64,000 nt of DNA, from NCBI GenBank assembly GCA_025060635.1, contig JANXBN010000001.1, forward strand, positions 629,284-693,283, in the 5' to 3' direction. Shown here piece after piece: positions 34,595 to 43,132 of the stretch. Made by a program: the position numbers and the translations under genes. The notes beneath the pieces were generated by a model. The model had not been told where the DNA came from and ran no database searches. It saw nothing but the letters and a program-made list of their open reading frames with translations. How positions within the stretch are numbered: the first letter of the stretch is position 1; the number at the start of each line of letters is the position of its first letter. The stretch is from Candidatus Kryptonium sp. (GTDB taxonomy: Bacteria > Bacteroidota > Ignavibacteria > Kryptoniales > Kryptoniaceae).

Positions 34595-34905
34595 AAAACG
34601 AACAGATTCATTTTCCTATTGTTCCTTTACAAACTTTTTGGATGAGTGATTGTGAGTTAATCTTTAAAGACATGAAAAAGCCACGATAAAAACATAATTC
34701 GCTTTATCAGTTATGTTATCTGCAGTGGCAGTGCTGATTGATGGTTTGTGATTTTGCACGGTGTTTTTGCGAAAGTAATCTTTAATAAAAATAGTTTGCT
34801 TTAGGGCTCGTTGCTTATGTTTATTTCAATGCCACAAAGTGATATTTCACTTGAGTATGAGACATTGGGAGAGATAATTTTGACCTATTTTTAGTTAATC
34901 AAAAC
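34595..34905. other. 311-bp gap between convergent genes without recognisable gene
   Basis: No open frame longer than ~26 codons and no family-like sequence is seen. A 26-codon frame at 34817-34894 has no support. The gap holds a weak inverted repeat (34680-34729) and a small one, AAGTGA-N4-TCACTT (34837-34852). It contrasts with the other convergent junctions here, which are three bases or fewer apart. It may be a decayed gene remnant. Confidence 0.6.
34680..34729. repeat. Imperfect inverted repeat
   Basis: GCCAC-GATA-ACATAA pairs with TTATGT-TATC-GTGGC, with bulges of about three and four bases and a 13-base loop. There is no T-run, so it is not a typical terminator. It could be a remnant palindromic element or a structured RNA. 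Confidence 0.4.
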
Positions 34906-35835
34906 TTAATCTTCTTGACTTACATCTGAAATCCAGTTCATTGTTAAAACCGTTGCAGAGATTAAGATACCAGGGAAAATTGGTAGCCACCAAGTTGAAA
35001 CTAAACTTTTTTCCGCTTCGCTTATCATATTTCCCCAAGTTGGAGTTGGAGGTTGAATTCCAAATCCAAGAAAACTTAAAATTGATTCGGTCAATATAAC
35101 ATCGCCAGTTATAAATGGAATGCTTATCAGCGCAGGTGTAATCGCATTCGGCAAGATATGTTTAATTGCTATTTTTAAATTAGGCAATCCAATTGATTCA
35201 ACCGCAAGGATGAATTCCATTTCTTTTAACCTCAAAAATTCCGCTCTCACAAGGCGAGATATTCCCATCCAATTTAAAAGCGAAAGTATAATTATAATTG
35301 AAAAAATTGTTTGCGTTTGAGTGAAGGCTATAATAACTAGAACAAGGAAAAGTTTCGGAAAAGCAAGAAATACATCAGTTATTCTCATTAAAATTTTATC
35401 CACGATGCCACCAAAATAACCAGAGATAACCCCAATAGAGACACCAATTAAAAAAGCGAGCAAGGATGAAAGGATACCGATTATAAGTGAAAATCTTCCG
35501 CCATAAATTGTTCTACTGAAGACATCTCTTCCAAGGTTATCAGTTCCGAATATAAATAAAATCGTCTTGACACTTTGTAGTTTATCAATTTCCACTTTGC
35601 CAGACACAAACTTTTGCTCAAAGTAAATTAAATTGTCCTGAATTTCGTAATCAAGGACAAAAAGTTTTCTTCCGTCTTTGAGTGTTAATTCATAAACTTT
35701 TGAAAGTGGTGGAAGGGATGAAAGATTTTCTCTATCCAGTGATGTAATTGGGTCAAACGGGGTCATCAAATCAGCGAAAATTAGATACAAGATAATCGTG
35801 AGCGCAATAAAAAATATTTTCCCTTGCTTTTTCAT
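34906..35835 (-). CDS. Peptide/nickel-type ABC transporter permease (OppC/DppC-like)
   Basis: 309 residues. The core has FGTDNLGRDVFSRTIYGGRFSL and the permease EAA-type region HILPNAITPALISIPF followed by GFGIQPPTPTWGNMI. An N-terminal membrane helix (~8-25) is followed by an extended soluble loop (~40-95) longer than in typical OppC. The C-terminus ends early (ISDVSQED) without the usual GDxLRDxLDPR. Together with the upstream OppB-like permease it would form the channel for a solute brought by the lipoprotein at 36808-38403. Stop and start codons overlap by four bases. No ATPase gene is in this cluster. Confidence 0.88.
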   Translation of the reverse strand: MKKQGKIFFIALTIILYLIFADLMTPFDPITSLDRENLSSLPPLSKVYELTLKDGRKLFVLDYEIQDNLIYFEQKFVSGKVEIDKLQSVKTILFIFGTDNLGRDVFSRTIYGGRFSLIIGILSSLLAFLIGVSIGVISGYFGGIVDKILMRITDVFLAFPKLFLVLVIIAFTQTQTIFSIIIILSLLNWMGISRLVRAEFLRLKEMEFILAVESIGLPNLKIAIKHILPNAITPALISIPFITGDVILTESILSFLGFGIQPPTPTWGNMISEAEKSLVSTWWLPIFPGILISATVLTMNWISDVSQED

Positions 35836-36797
35836 TTTAACCTTATCCTTGGATCTAAAATTGAGTAAAGAATATCTGAAATCAAGTTTCCGACGATAAC
35901 GATGAATGAAACAAAAAGCGTCACCCCAACTGTAAGTGGATAATCTCGTTGAAAAATTGAATCAACCGTTAATTTACCGATCCCAGGAATTGAAAAAATC
36001 TCTTCAACGACGACAGAACCAGCGAAGAAAATTGGAAGATAAAGTCCCAAAAGAGTTACCACAGGTAAAAGTGCGTTTGGTAAAGCATGTCTGTAAAAAA
36101 TTATTCTTTCGTCAAGCCCTTTTGCTTTCGCTGTTTTAATGTATGTTTGCGAGAGGACTTTTAACATTGTATTTCTCGTAAATCTTGCGATTGCAGCCAT
36201 CGGGGCAGTTCCGAGCGTAATAGCAGGTAGAAATATGTGTAAAATGGTATCAAAAATTTTTTCAATTAAGCTCATCTCATTGAAATTTAAGGAGTGAAGT
36301 CCTGAAGGTGGAAACAATCCGAGCGTGTAACTAAACAGGAGAATTAAAATTATACCGAGCCAAAAAGTGGGAAGCGAATATAGTATGAGAAGAAGCGAGT
36401 GAGCTATTCTCTCGGTCAACTTACCTTGATTCTTTGCAGAGTGAATCCCAATTAAAATTCCGACCCCGAAGCTAAAAATAAAAGCGGGAATCCCTATAAT
36501 TAATGTCGGAGCTAAAGAGTCAATTATACAATCTATTACGGGTTTACGATAGATAAAAGAGAAACCAAAGTTGCCAGTAATGATTTCCTTAAGCCAGTTT
36601 AAGAATTGAATCAATATCGGCTTATCAAGTCCATATGATGCTTTTATTCTTTGGATTACATCTTCAGATAATCTCGGATTTAAGTAGATGTCCGAGAACG
36701 AAACATCCGGTAAAAGCCTTATCAAGAAAAAAACAATCGTTGCGATCCCGACTGACAAGAAAATAGAGTTAATGAGTCGCTTTAAAATGAAACTCAT
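35832..36797 (-). CDS. Peptide/nickel-type ABC transporter permease (OppB/DppB-like)
   Basis: 321 residues. The N-terminus MSFILKRLINSIFLSVGIATIVFFLIRLLP is typical of OppB. The GLDKPILIQFLNWLKEIITGNFG segment precedes six membrane helices. The EAA loop AKAKGLDERIIFYRHALPNALLPVVTLLG contacts the ATPase. It ends with the family-typical YSILDPRIRLK. It pairs with the adjoining OppC-like permease (four-base overlap) and follows the binding protein by 10 bases. The substrate is probably an oligopeptide or similar solute. Confidence 0.92.
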   Translation of the reverse strand: MSFILKRLINSIFLSVGIATIVFFLIRLLPDVSFSDIYLNPRLSEDVIQRIKASYGLDKPILIQFLNWLKEIITGNFGFSFIYRKPVIDCIIDSLAPTLIIGIPAFIFSFGVGILIGIHSAKNQGKLTERIAHSLLLILYSLPTFWLGIILILLFSYTLGLFPPSGLHSLNFNEMSLIEKIFDTILHIFLPAITLGTAPMAAIARFTRNTMLKVLSQTYIKTAKAKGLDERIIFYRHALPNALLPVVTLLGLYLPIFFAGSVVVEEIFSIPGIGKLTVDSIFQRDYPLTVGVTLFVSFIVIVGNLISDILYSILDPRIRLK

Positions 36798-36807
36798 TTT
36801 TAGTGCG

Positions 36808-38403
36808 CTATTTTAATTCCCATTCGTGCAAATTATAAAGAAAACTTATGCTATTCATTCGCACCGTTTCGCTTTTTATTCGTTTACTTATTCCATTTAT
36901 TCGCACTGGTTCGTAAAGGAAAGTGTATGGCTGATCTTCATAAATTATCTCCTGAACCTTATCCCATATAACCTTAGCTTTTGAAAGATCGTTCAAAACT
37001 GCAGCTGAGTCGTTTAATTTGTCAAATATCGGGTTTGAATATGAAACAATGTTATGTCCGGATTTTATTGCCTCTGAATGGAAAATCGTGGTGAGATCTG
37101 GTTTTGTTGCAACTCTCCAACCTGATAAAACCGCATCAAAGTTTCTGTCAAGGATATAACGCATAAATGTGTTGAACTCAAAAACTTGTATTTCCATTTT
37201 TATTCCAAGTTTTGAAAGATCGTTTTGAATTACCGTTGCAATTTCCTTTCGGGTTTGATTTTCTGCATTTGTTATAAGAGTGAATTTGAAATCAATTTTT
37301 TTATTGTTTATCACTTTGTCAAGTATTCCATCGCCATTTGAATCTCTCCAGCCAGCTTCGGTTAGAAGTTTTTTCGCTTTCTCGGGGTCATATGGATACG
37401 GTTTTAATTTATCGTTGTAAGCCCAGAAAATTGATGGAAACGGAGAAGTTGAGCGAACAGCGTTTCCTTTAAGTATAACTTTGATTATATAGTCAACATT
37501 TATTCCATAAGATAATGCTTGGCGAACCCTTTTATCTGCAAAGAGCGGGTTTCTTTGGTTCCAACCGATATATTCATAAGCTAAAAATGGATATTTTATA
37601 AACTTGACATTTGGATTATTTTCATACTTTTCCGCAACAGCTGGTGGGATTGAGGGTAGAACATCTATTTGGCCATTTAGAAATTGAAGGAGAAGGTTTG
37701 ATTCATTTGGCACAATCTTTACGAAAATTCTTTTGATTTTAGGGTAATTTTTGTCAAAGTATTTTTCATTTTTCACAAGCTCTATAAATTGACCTCTTTC
37801 CCAGCGAGCAATTTTATATGGGCCATTTGTGATCGGGTTTTTATCAAAGTATCCATTCCTTCTCCATTCAGAAAAAGGAATTTTTTCATAGACATGTTTT
37901 GGAACTATCCAAATGTCGTTTATATCGGTTAGTTGATATGGATATACATAATTGTATTTAACGACCAGCGTCGTTTCATTTAGTGCTTTAACAGATTTAA
38001 TGTTTCTAATTATGTCTTCTGAATTTAACCAAGCAACTTCTGGTGATGTCGCTGCTTTAAAGCTAAATTCAACATCGTAAGCAGTTGTTTTAACTCCATC
38101 TGTCCAATATACATCATTGCGGAGGTAAAATGTGATTTGTGTTGAATCCTCAGACCACTCCCAGCGTTTTGCAAGAAGTGGGACGAAAGTTTTATAATCT
38201 TCCTGCTCAATAGCAAGCCGTAGATATACTCTATCAAGCAGATCTTGAGAGAAAAGTGAGGTGCTTAAATACGGATTGAAAGAATCAATATCAATTGTGC
38301 TTCCTATGACGATGTAATTTTTATTCGCCTCCTTTCTACAGCCTAAAAAAAACAAAAGAATTAATATGAGCCAAAAGAACGGAAGACGATGATTAATCCG
38401 CAT
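36808..38403 (-). CDS. ABC transporter substrate-binding lipoprotein (family 5)
   Basis: 531 residues. The signal peptide ends at lipobox FFLGC. The body is a family 5 solute-binding protein (OppA/DppA): TIDIDSFNPYLSTSLFS, TFYLRNDVYWTDGVKTTAYDVEFSF and PITNGPYKIARWERG near 30-210, and KRVRQALSYGINVDYIIKVI farther on. It should capture peptides or similar solutes in the periplasm and present them to the permeases that follow. The start lies 16 bases after hprK, so the transporter appears to share a transcript with hpf-hprK, an unusual link. Confidence 0.92.
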   Translation of the reverse strand: MRINHRLPFFWLILILLFFLGCRKEANKNYIVIGSTIDIDSFNPYLSTSLFSQDLLDRVYLRLAIEQEDYKTFVPLLAKRWEWSEDSTQITFYLRNDVYWTDGVKTTAYDVEFSFKAATSPEVAWLNSEDIIRNIKSVKALNETTLVVKYNYVYPYQLTDINDIWIVPKHVYEKIPFSEWRRNGYFDKNPITNGPYKIARWERGQFIELVKNEKYFDKNYPKIKRIFVKIVPNESNLLLQFLNGQIDVLPSIPPAVAEKYENNPNVKFIKYPFLAYEYIGWNQRNPLFADKRVRQALSYGINVDYIIKVILKGNAVRSTSPFPSIFWAYNDKLKPYPYDPEKAKKLLTEAGWRDSNGDGILDKVINNKKIDFKFTLITNAENQTRKEIATVIQNDLSKLGIKMEIQVFEFNTFMRYILDRNFDAVLSGWRVATKPDLTTIFHSEAIKSGHNIVSYSNPIFDKLNDSAAVLNDLSKAKVIWDKVQEIIYEDQPYTFLYEPVRINGISKRIKSETVRMNSISFLYNLHEWELK

Positions 38404-38419
38404 TTAATTTATAATTTTG

Positions 38420-39451
38420 TTATTCAAAGTCGTGCTCAAAGTATTTCGTCATTCTTTCAATTGGAATATCTTCGGTTTTTAGAGTAGACGCTTTTTGCTT
38501 GAGAAGAGTTTCAATATTTTTGTTAAATTCCTTAGCGGAATCATATCCGTAATGTTTTAAAAGATGATTAAGCGCAATGACTTCGGCAATTACTGTGATA
38601 TTTTTTCCTGGAAAAATTGGGAGTTTGATAAGTGGAATTTCAACTCCAAGTATTGAAATATGTTCTTCATCAAGCCCTGTGCGCGTATATTCCTCTTTCG
38701 GATCCCAATCAAGAAGTTCAACAACGACTTCAACTCTCTTTTGATAGCGAATTGCTCTAATTCCAAACATATTTCTTATATCAATTATCCCAAGCCCTCT
38801 TATTTCCATAAAATGCTTCGTCACAGTATTACAAGTTCCAATTAAAATATTCTCACCCTTTTTTGTAATTAACACCACATCATCTGCAACAAGACGATGA
38901 CCTCTTTCAACAAGGTCAAGGGCGATTTCGCTTTTCCCGATCCCAGAACGACCGACGAAAAGAAGCCCTATGCCATAGACATCAACAAGGTCGCCATGGA
39001 CAACCGTTTGAGGAGCAAATTGATCATCAAGGAAATCACTAATGAAGTATACAAGTTTCGTTGTTTCAAGTGGCGTTTGGAAAACTGCTACTTCTTTCTC
39101 TGTGAAAAGATCAAGCAGATTGTCTGGAAGTAAGTTGTTATTAGTTATAACAACACAAGGAATTTCAAATTGAAGAATTGTTTGAATTGATTTTATTCTG
39201 TTCTCTTGTGGCAAACTTTGAAGATACCTTATCTCAGTGTTTCCGAAAACTTGAATTCTATTGTATGTGAAAAGCTCAACATATCCAGCTAGCGCAAGTC
39301 CAGGGCGATGTATGTTCTTGTCCGTAATTTTTCTGTCAAAACCAACTTCACCATTAAGGGAACTAAGCTTGAAAAGTTCCTTGCCAGATTCGTAAAAAAA
39401 ACCAACCGTTATGTGAGTTTTTCGGAATTCTTTAAATTCCCTACTAAACAT
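38420..39451 (-). CDS. hprK: HPr kinase/phosphorylase
   Basis: 343 residues. The N-terminal domain includes the characteristic NIHRPGLALAGYVELF and RIQVFGNTEIRYL. The catalytic domain has a P-loop GRSGIGKS (167-174), LVERGHRLVADDVV, and the MEIRGLGIIDIRNMFG signature. HprK phosphorylates or dephosphorylates Ser of the phosphocarrier HPr. In Proteobacteria and FCB bacteria it is linked to a regulatory rather than a sugar-importing PTS. No ptsH or EI gene lies here. The start codon directly follows the hpf stop. Confidence 0.95.
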   Translation of the reverse strand: MFSREFKEFRKTHITVGFFYESGKELFKLSSLNGEVGFDRKITDKNIHRPGLALAGYVELFTYNRIQVFGNTEIRYLQSLPQENRIKSIQTILQFEIPCVVITNNNLLPDNLLDLFTEKEVAVFQTPLETTKLVYFISDFLDDQFAPQTVVHGDLVDVYGIGLLFVGRSGIGKSEIALDLVERGHRLVADDVVLITKKGENILIGTCNTVTKHFMEIRGLGIIDIRNMFGIRAIRYQKRVEVVVELLDWDPKEEYTRTGLDEEHISILGVEIPLIKLPIFPGKNITVIAEVIALNHLLKHYGYDSAKEFNKNIETLLKQKASTLKTEDIPIERMTKYFEHDFE

Positions 39452-39751
39452 TTATCTGTGTGATTTTAATTTGTCTTTAAATTTTATCAACTGCCTTTCT
39501 ACCTTTGTAAGCGATTTATCAAATGCTTTTAGAATATCGGGATCTGTAGCTTTTGCAGTGAGTTTATGCTCATACACCTTTATAAGTATTTCAGCTTCTT
39601 TTAGGTGATTATGCTTTGTATCTTGTCGGAGTATAACTTCGGTATCAATTATACCATCAAAAAACTTGTCAAGTCGTGCGATTTCCTTCTCAATGTAATT
39701 TTTAATTTGTTCTGTCATTTCAACATGATGCCCTGTAATTCGGACTGCCAT
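39452..39751 (-). CDS. hpf: Short ribosome hibernation-promoting factor (HPF/RaiA family)
   Basis: 99 residues beginning MAVRITGHHVEMTEQIKNYIEKEIARLDKFF, typical of the short HPF/YfiA family. The DTEVILRQDTKHNHLKEAEILIKV strand and basic C-terminal helix fit too. It binds the 30S decoding site in stationary phase. No long C-terminal dimerisation domain is present. The sigma70-type promoter at 39789-39817 drives it. hprK follows with no gap, matching the hpf-hprK neighbourhood seen near rpoN in Proteobacteria. Confidence 0.93.
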   Translation of the reverse strand: MAVRITGHHVEMTEQIKNYIEKEIARLDKFFDGIIDTEVILRQDTKHNHLKEAEILIKVYEHKLTAKATDPDILKAFDKSLTKVERQLIKFKDKLKSHR

Positions 39752-39788
39752 ATGAGGATTCTCTTTTAATTTTCGTTTTCACAATGTA

Positions 39789-39817
39789 AATATAACAATT
39801 AACTCTTGATTTGTCAA
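39789..39817 (-). promoter_or_regulatory. Consensus sigma70-type promoter of hpf-hprK
   Basis: Read on the minus strand: TTGACA, 17 bases, TATATT. The -35 is perfect and the -10 matches five of six positions. It lies 38 bases upstream of the hpf start and would start transcription near 39781. Confidence 0.85.
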
Positions 39818-39843
39818 TTTCGGAATTTTTGAGTTGGAAGTGT

Positions 39844-42312
39844 TTAGTTCCTCCATTCAACCTTTTCAATTTTTATCCCGTCTGATCTGAAGACGCCCGC
39901 TCCCTCCTCATCCGTTCGGTGAATCTTTGTGCCAATTAGATTATATCTTCTTAAAACTATGTCCGATGGATGATTATATTTGTTATATTTCCCAACAGAG
40001 ATAACTGCCCATTGCGGTTTAACTTTTAAAACGAACGCTGGCGAACTGCTCGTTTCGCTACCATGGTGTCCAACCTTTATCCAGTCGCTTTTTAAGAATG
40101 TATCATAAACCCTTATCATTGCTTCTTCTGCTTCCTTTTCAGCGTCCCCTGTTAAAAGAAATGAATTGTTGCCATATTGAATTTTTATCACGACAGATGA
40201 ATTATTAATCTCTTGTCCAGAATTATAATTTTTCTCCGTTTCTTTAGCTTTGACAAAAAATTCGGTTGGATGAAGGATGTAAATTCTGGCTTGCTCGGTT
40301 AGTTCAATTTTGTTTCCGGCTCTTGCGGTTATGTGTTTTATTCCCTTTTTTCTAATTATCTCAATATATTTTTGGTAGATTGAGGAATTGTAACTCAACC
40401 CGTTGTCTATCACCATTCCGACCTCAAAATTTTCAAGTATATATGGAATTCCACCGATGTGATCGTTGTGTGGATGTGTTACGAGAATGGCATCAATTCT
40501 TCTTACGCCTTTTCTCTTCAAAAATGGCTCAATAATTCTCTCACCTGGATCAAAATTAAAGGTTTTGTTTCCGCCGTCGACCAGTAAATTCTTCCCATCA
40601 GGGAATTGAACAAAGATAGCATCACCTTGTCCGACATCAAGAACGGTTATTTCAAAATTTGAACTTGAATAAGGAGTTTCACTGGTCAAGCTTGAAATAA
40701 CGCCGTTGGGAGCAAAGTAAATATAAAGGTTCGCAATGATCAGAATCGCAAAAATTATTCGTTTCATTACACTTTGGAATTTTATTTTTAGAAAAACGAC
40801 GAAAAAGACGATAAGCAGGAAAATGTATATTGAAACTTCTTTGCTTGATTCAATATAAGAAAATGGAACTTGAGCAAAAAATTTAGCTATAGATATCGTT
40901 AGGTTCAAAACAAGCCATAAAGTATTTGCGAAAGTTTGCGCGATAAATTCCGAAATAGGATGAAACAATACAACTGCGAAACCAAGTGGGACAGATAAAC
41001 TTGCGAGCGGAACGATGAAAACATTCGCAATAAGAGAGATCAGCGAGATTTTATTAAAATATGAAATTGTAAAAGGCAGTGTTAAAATTTGTGCACTAAG
41101 TGAAACGATCACAAGAGATGTGATCGGAAGAATATATCCACTCGTTAGAGATGGAGAAAATTTTGAAACAAATTTAAAAGTTTTTGGATAAAAATAAACA
41201 ATTGAAGCGACAGCAGAAAAGGAAAGTTGGAAACCAGGATGAAAAATTTGCTTTGAATTGAACAAGAGAATAAGCAAGGCTGAGAAACCAAGCAAATTGT
41301 AAATGTCAACTCTTCTCTCAAGAGCCATCCCAATTAACACAATAGATGCCATTAGAGTTGCTCTAACGACCGAAGGTGGTAGATCGGTGATCAAGGCGTA
41401 AATTATGATTCCGATAAGTGTTAAAATAACTCTAATTGTCAAGTCAACTCTGAAAAAACTTGTTAGCACAAAAAACATCAAGGTTATTATACCAACATTT
41501 AATCCCGAGACAGCAAGGATATGATATGTTCCCGTATTGATGAAATACTCTTGGACATCTTTTGAAATTTCACCTCTATATCCGAGAACTAATCCTTTTG
41601 CGAAGGCGGATTCTTGAGGCGATAATAACTTGTCAAAAACCTTCAATGCAAAGCTTCTTATTTTGTAAGCGAAGCTTCTTATCGCTTCAATCGGCTCTGA
41701 AATCCGCGGTTCAAATTCTTTGATGATTTTAACATGGCTTTGGATATACGAAAGAAATACTGCTTCAATATCGTTTATTTTTAAATACCTTGCAAAGTTG
41801 AATTCGTCTGGATTTCTTGAATTCAATGGTTCTCTTAGAATTCCTATTATCTGAATTTGATCGCCGTAGTCAAGAGCTGGCAATGTATCAGATGGTGCTT
41901 TACCTTTCCTTATTGAAACAAAAACATTTCCAGAAACATTTATCTCTTCATTCGCTTTAAAAATTTTTTGAGCCGATATGATGAAGTTCGCTCTGTTATT
42001 TCTAAACTCTGGATGTGAAATCAGTTTGCCTTGTATTTTTACAATTGCTGTGTCGTTTGCAAAGTTAACTATTGAATTTTGCGGTTGAAGTTCAGTATCC
42101 GCAAGGTATTTCAAAGCACCGATGGTTATAACAATTAAGTAAATTGAAAAAATTTTAAGCAGGTTCGCTTTCAGAAGTGAAAGAGTAAAGTGAAGGATCG
42201 CAAGTGAGAAAAGTGAAAGAATAAGTGTTTCAATGGAAAATTTTAAAAAATGCTGAGCTAAAATTCCAACGATCAAAGCAAGCGAAAATTTCAGAGCAGG
42301 TCTGCTTCTCAC
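39844..42312 (-). CDS. comEC: ComEC/Rec2 DNA-internalisation protein
   Basis: 822 residues. Several membrane segments surround the ComEC competence core, recognised by KGLVLGYRGEISKDVQEYFINTGTYHILAVSGLNVGII and the PPSVVRATLMASIVLIG region. The N-terminal part (~30-200) holds the OB-fold. A C-terminal MBL-type domain (~560-815) has VLDVGQGDAIFVQFPDG and VTHPHNDHIGGI. It forms the channel by which single-stranded DNA enters the cytoplasm. It is the last gene of the dapF-zincin-ftsH-DUF481-comEC minus-strand run and overlaps the DUF481 gene by four bases. Natural competence is possible, but no other com gene is visible. Confidence 0.93.
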   Translation of the reverse strand: MRSRPALKFSLALIVGILAQHFLKFSIETLILSLFSLAILHFTLSLLKANLLKIFSIYLIVITIGALKYLADTELQPQNSIVNFANDTAIVKIQGKLISHPEFRNNRANFIISAQKIFKANEEINVSGNVFVSIRKGKAPSDTLPALDYGDQIQIIGILREPLNSRNPDEFNFARYLKINDIEAVFLSYIQSHVKIIKEFEPRISEPIEAIRSFAYKIRSFALKVFDKLLSPQESAFAKGLVLGYRGEISKDVQEYFINTGTYHILAVSGLNVGIITLMFFVLTSFFRVDLTIRVILTLIGIIIYALITDLPPSVVRATLMASIVLIGMALERRVDIYNLLGFSALLILLFNSKQIFHPGFQLSFSAVASIVYFYPKTFKFVSKFSPSLTSGYILPITSLVIVSLSAQILTLPFTISYFNKISLISLIANVFIVPLASLSVPLGFAVVLFHPISEFIAQTFANTLWLVLNLTISIAKFFAQVPFSYIESSKEVSIYIFLLIVFFVVFLKIKFQSVMKRIIFAILIIANLYIYFAPNGVISSLTSETPYSSSNFEITVLDVGQGDAIFVQFPDGKNLLVDGGNKTFNFDPGERIIEPFLKRKGVRRIDAILVTHPHNDHIGGIPYILENFEVGMVIDNGLSYNSSIYQKYIEIIRKKGIKHITARAGNKIELTEQARIYILHPTEFFVKAKETEKNYNSGQEINNSSVVIKIQYGNNSFLLTGDAEKEAEEAMIRVYDTFLKSDWIKVGHHGSETSSSPAFVLKVKPQWAVISVGKYNKYNHPSDIVLRRYNLIGTKIHRTDEEGAGVFRSDGIKIEKVEWRN

Positions 42313-43121
42313 ACGGTAACGGAAATTCCTATATTAAAAATTTTATCTGCTGGTTTTGCAAGTATAAATTTACCAGTCGGTTTACCGTTATCCCCAATTT
42401 CAGGGATCATTCTCGGCTTGTTATCGTAGTTAAGGTTAAAGTTTAGGTTTATCGCAAGTCGCGTTGTCACTTTTAAGTTTAGGTATGTTTGCGAATTTAT
42501 CCTGTAGTTTTTGAGCTCTTGAAAATCAACGAAGCAATTAGCGTTGTTTCCGAATTTTATGTTCTTGTTGATTATTATCTCAAATTCGGGTTTTAGAAGA
42601 GCGAAAAAAATCTCGTCGTCGGCACTTCCTTTAATGACGAGGTTATCTTTTGAGTAGTCAACCCCGAGACCAAAATTTAATTTTAGTGTATCAACATCGT
42701 AGAAGAAATTATAGCCTGCGCCAAGTTGTGCATTTCGTCTTGACCAGTATCCGCGAAATTTATTTCCTGACAAGCCGGTTGAAATAAAAAGATAATTTTT
42801 TCTTTTATCCGATGTGAACCAATCAAGTCGGGTTGATATAGTCCAATTGTTTGTTGTCTCTATTCGTGGACCATTTCCGTATTTTGATGTCCCATATGCG
42901 ATGTTAAATCTTGTGTAGTAGATAAATCTTTCAAATGGCTTTTGAATGTTTGAGTCAAATGTTAAAATCCTCGTGTCTGAGTTTCCAGCTGTAAGTGTAA
43001 ATCCGAGAGTTGTTTGGATTTGAAGCGGTCGTGGTTTTGTTTTCACAATTTGGTTAGGTTCGTCCATTGAGAAAAGAGTGGTTGAAAAGATTAAAAAGAA
43101 AAGAACGAGTTTTTTATGCAT
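42309..43121 (-). CDS. DUF481-type outer-membrane barrel
   Basis: 270 residues. A signal peptide (MHKKLVLFFLIFSTTLFS) precedes alternating amphipathic strands through the C-terminus. The opening LGFTLTAGNSDTRILTFDS is the DUF481 (YdiY-like) hallmark in which a GNS/GNT turn begins the barrel. The final strand is FNIGISVTV, with hydrophobic ends expected by BAM-type assembly. The protein is probably an outer-membrane channel of unknown specificity. It sits between ftsH and comEC, with an 11-base gap and a four-base overlap respectively. Confidence 0.85.
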   Translation of the reverse strand: MHKKLVLFFLIFSTTLFSMDEPNQIVKTKPRPLQIQTTLGFTLTAGNSDTRILTFDSNIQKPFERFIYYTRFNIAYGTSKYGNGPRIETTNNWTISTRLDWFTSDKRKNYLFISTGLSGNKFRGYWSRRNAQLGAGYNFFYDVDTLKLNFGLGVDYSKDNLVIKGSADDEIFFALLKPEFEIIINKNIKFGNNANCFVDFQELKNYRINSQTYLNLKVTTRLAINLNFNLNYDNKPRMIPEIGDNGKPTGKFILAKPADKIFNIGISVTV

Positions 43122-43132
43122 TGTTTATAACC

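Noticed and set aside
34817-34894. 26-codon plus-strand open frame in the large convergent gap
   Set aside because: No ribosome-binding site or similarity is visible, and short frames arise by chance.
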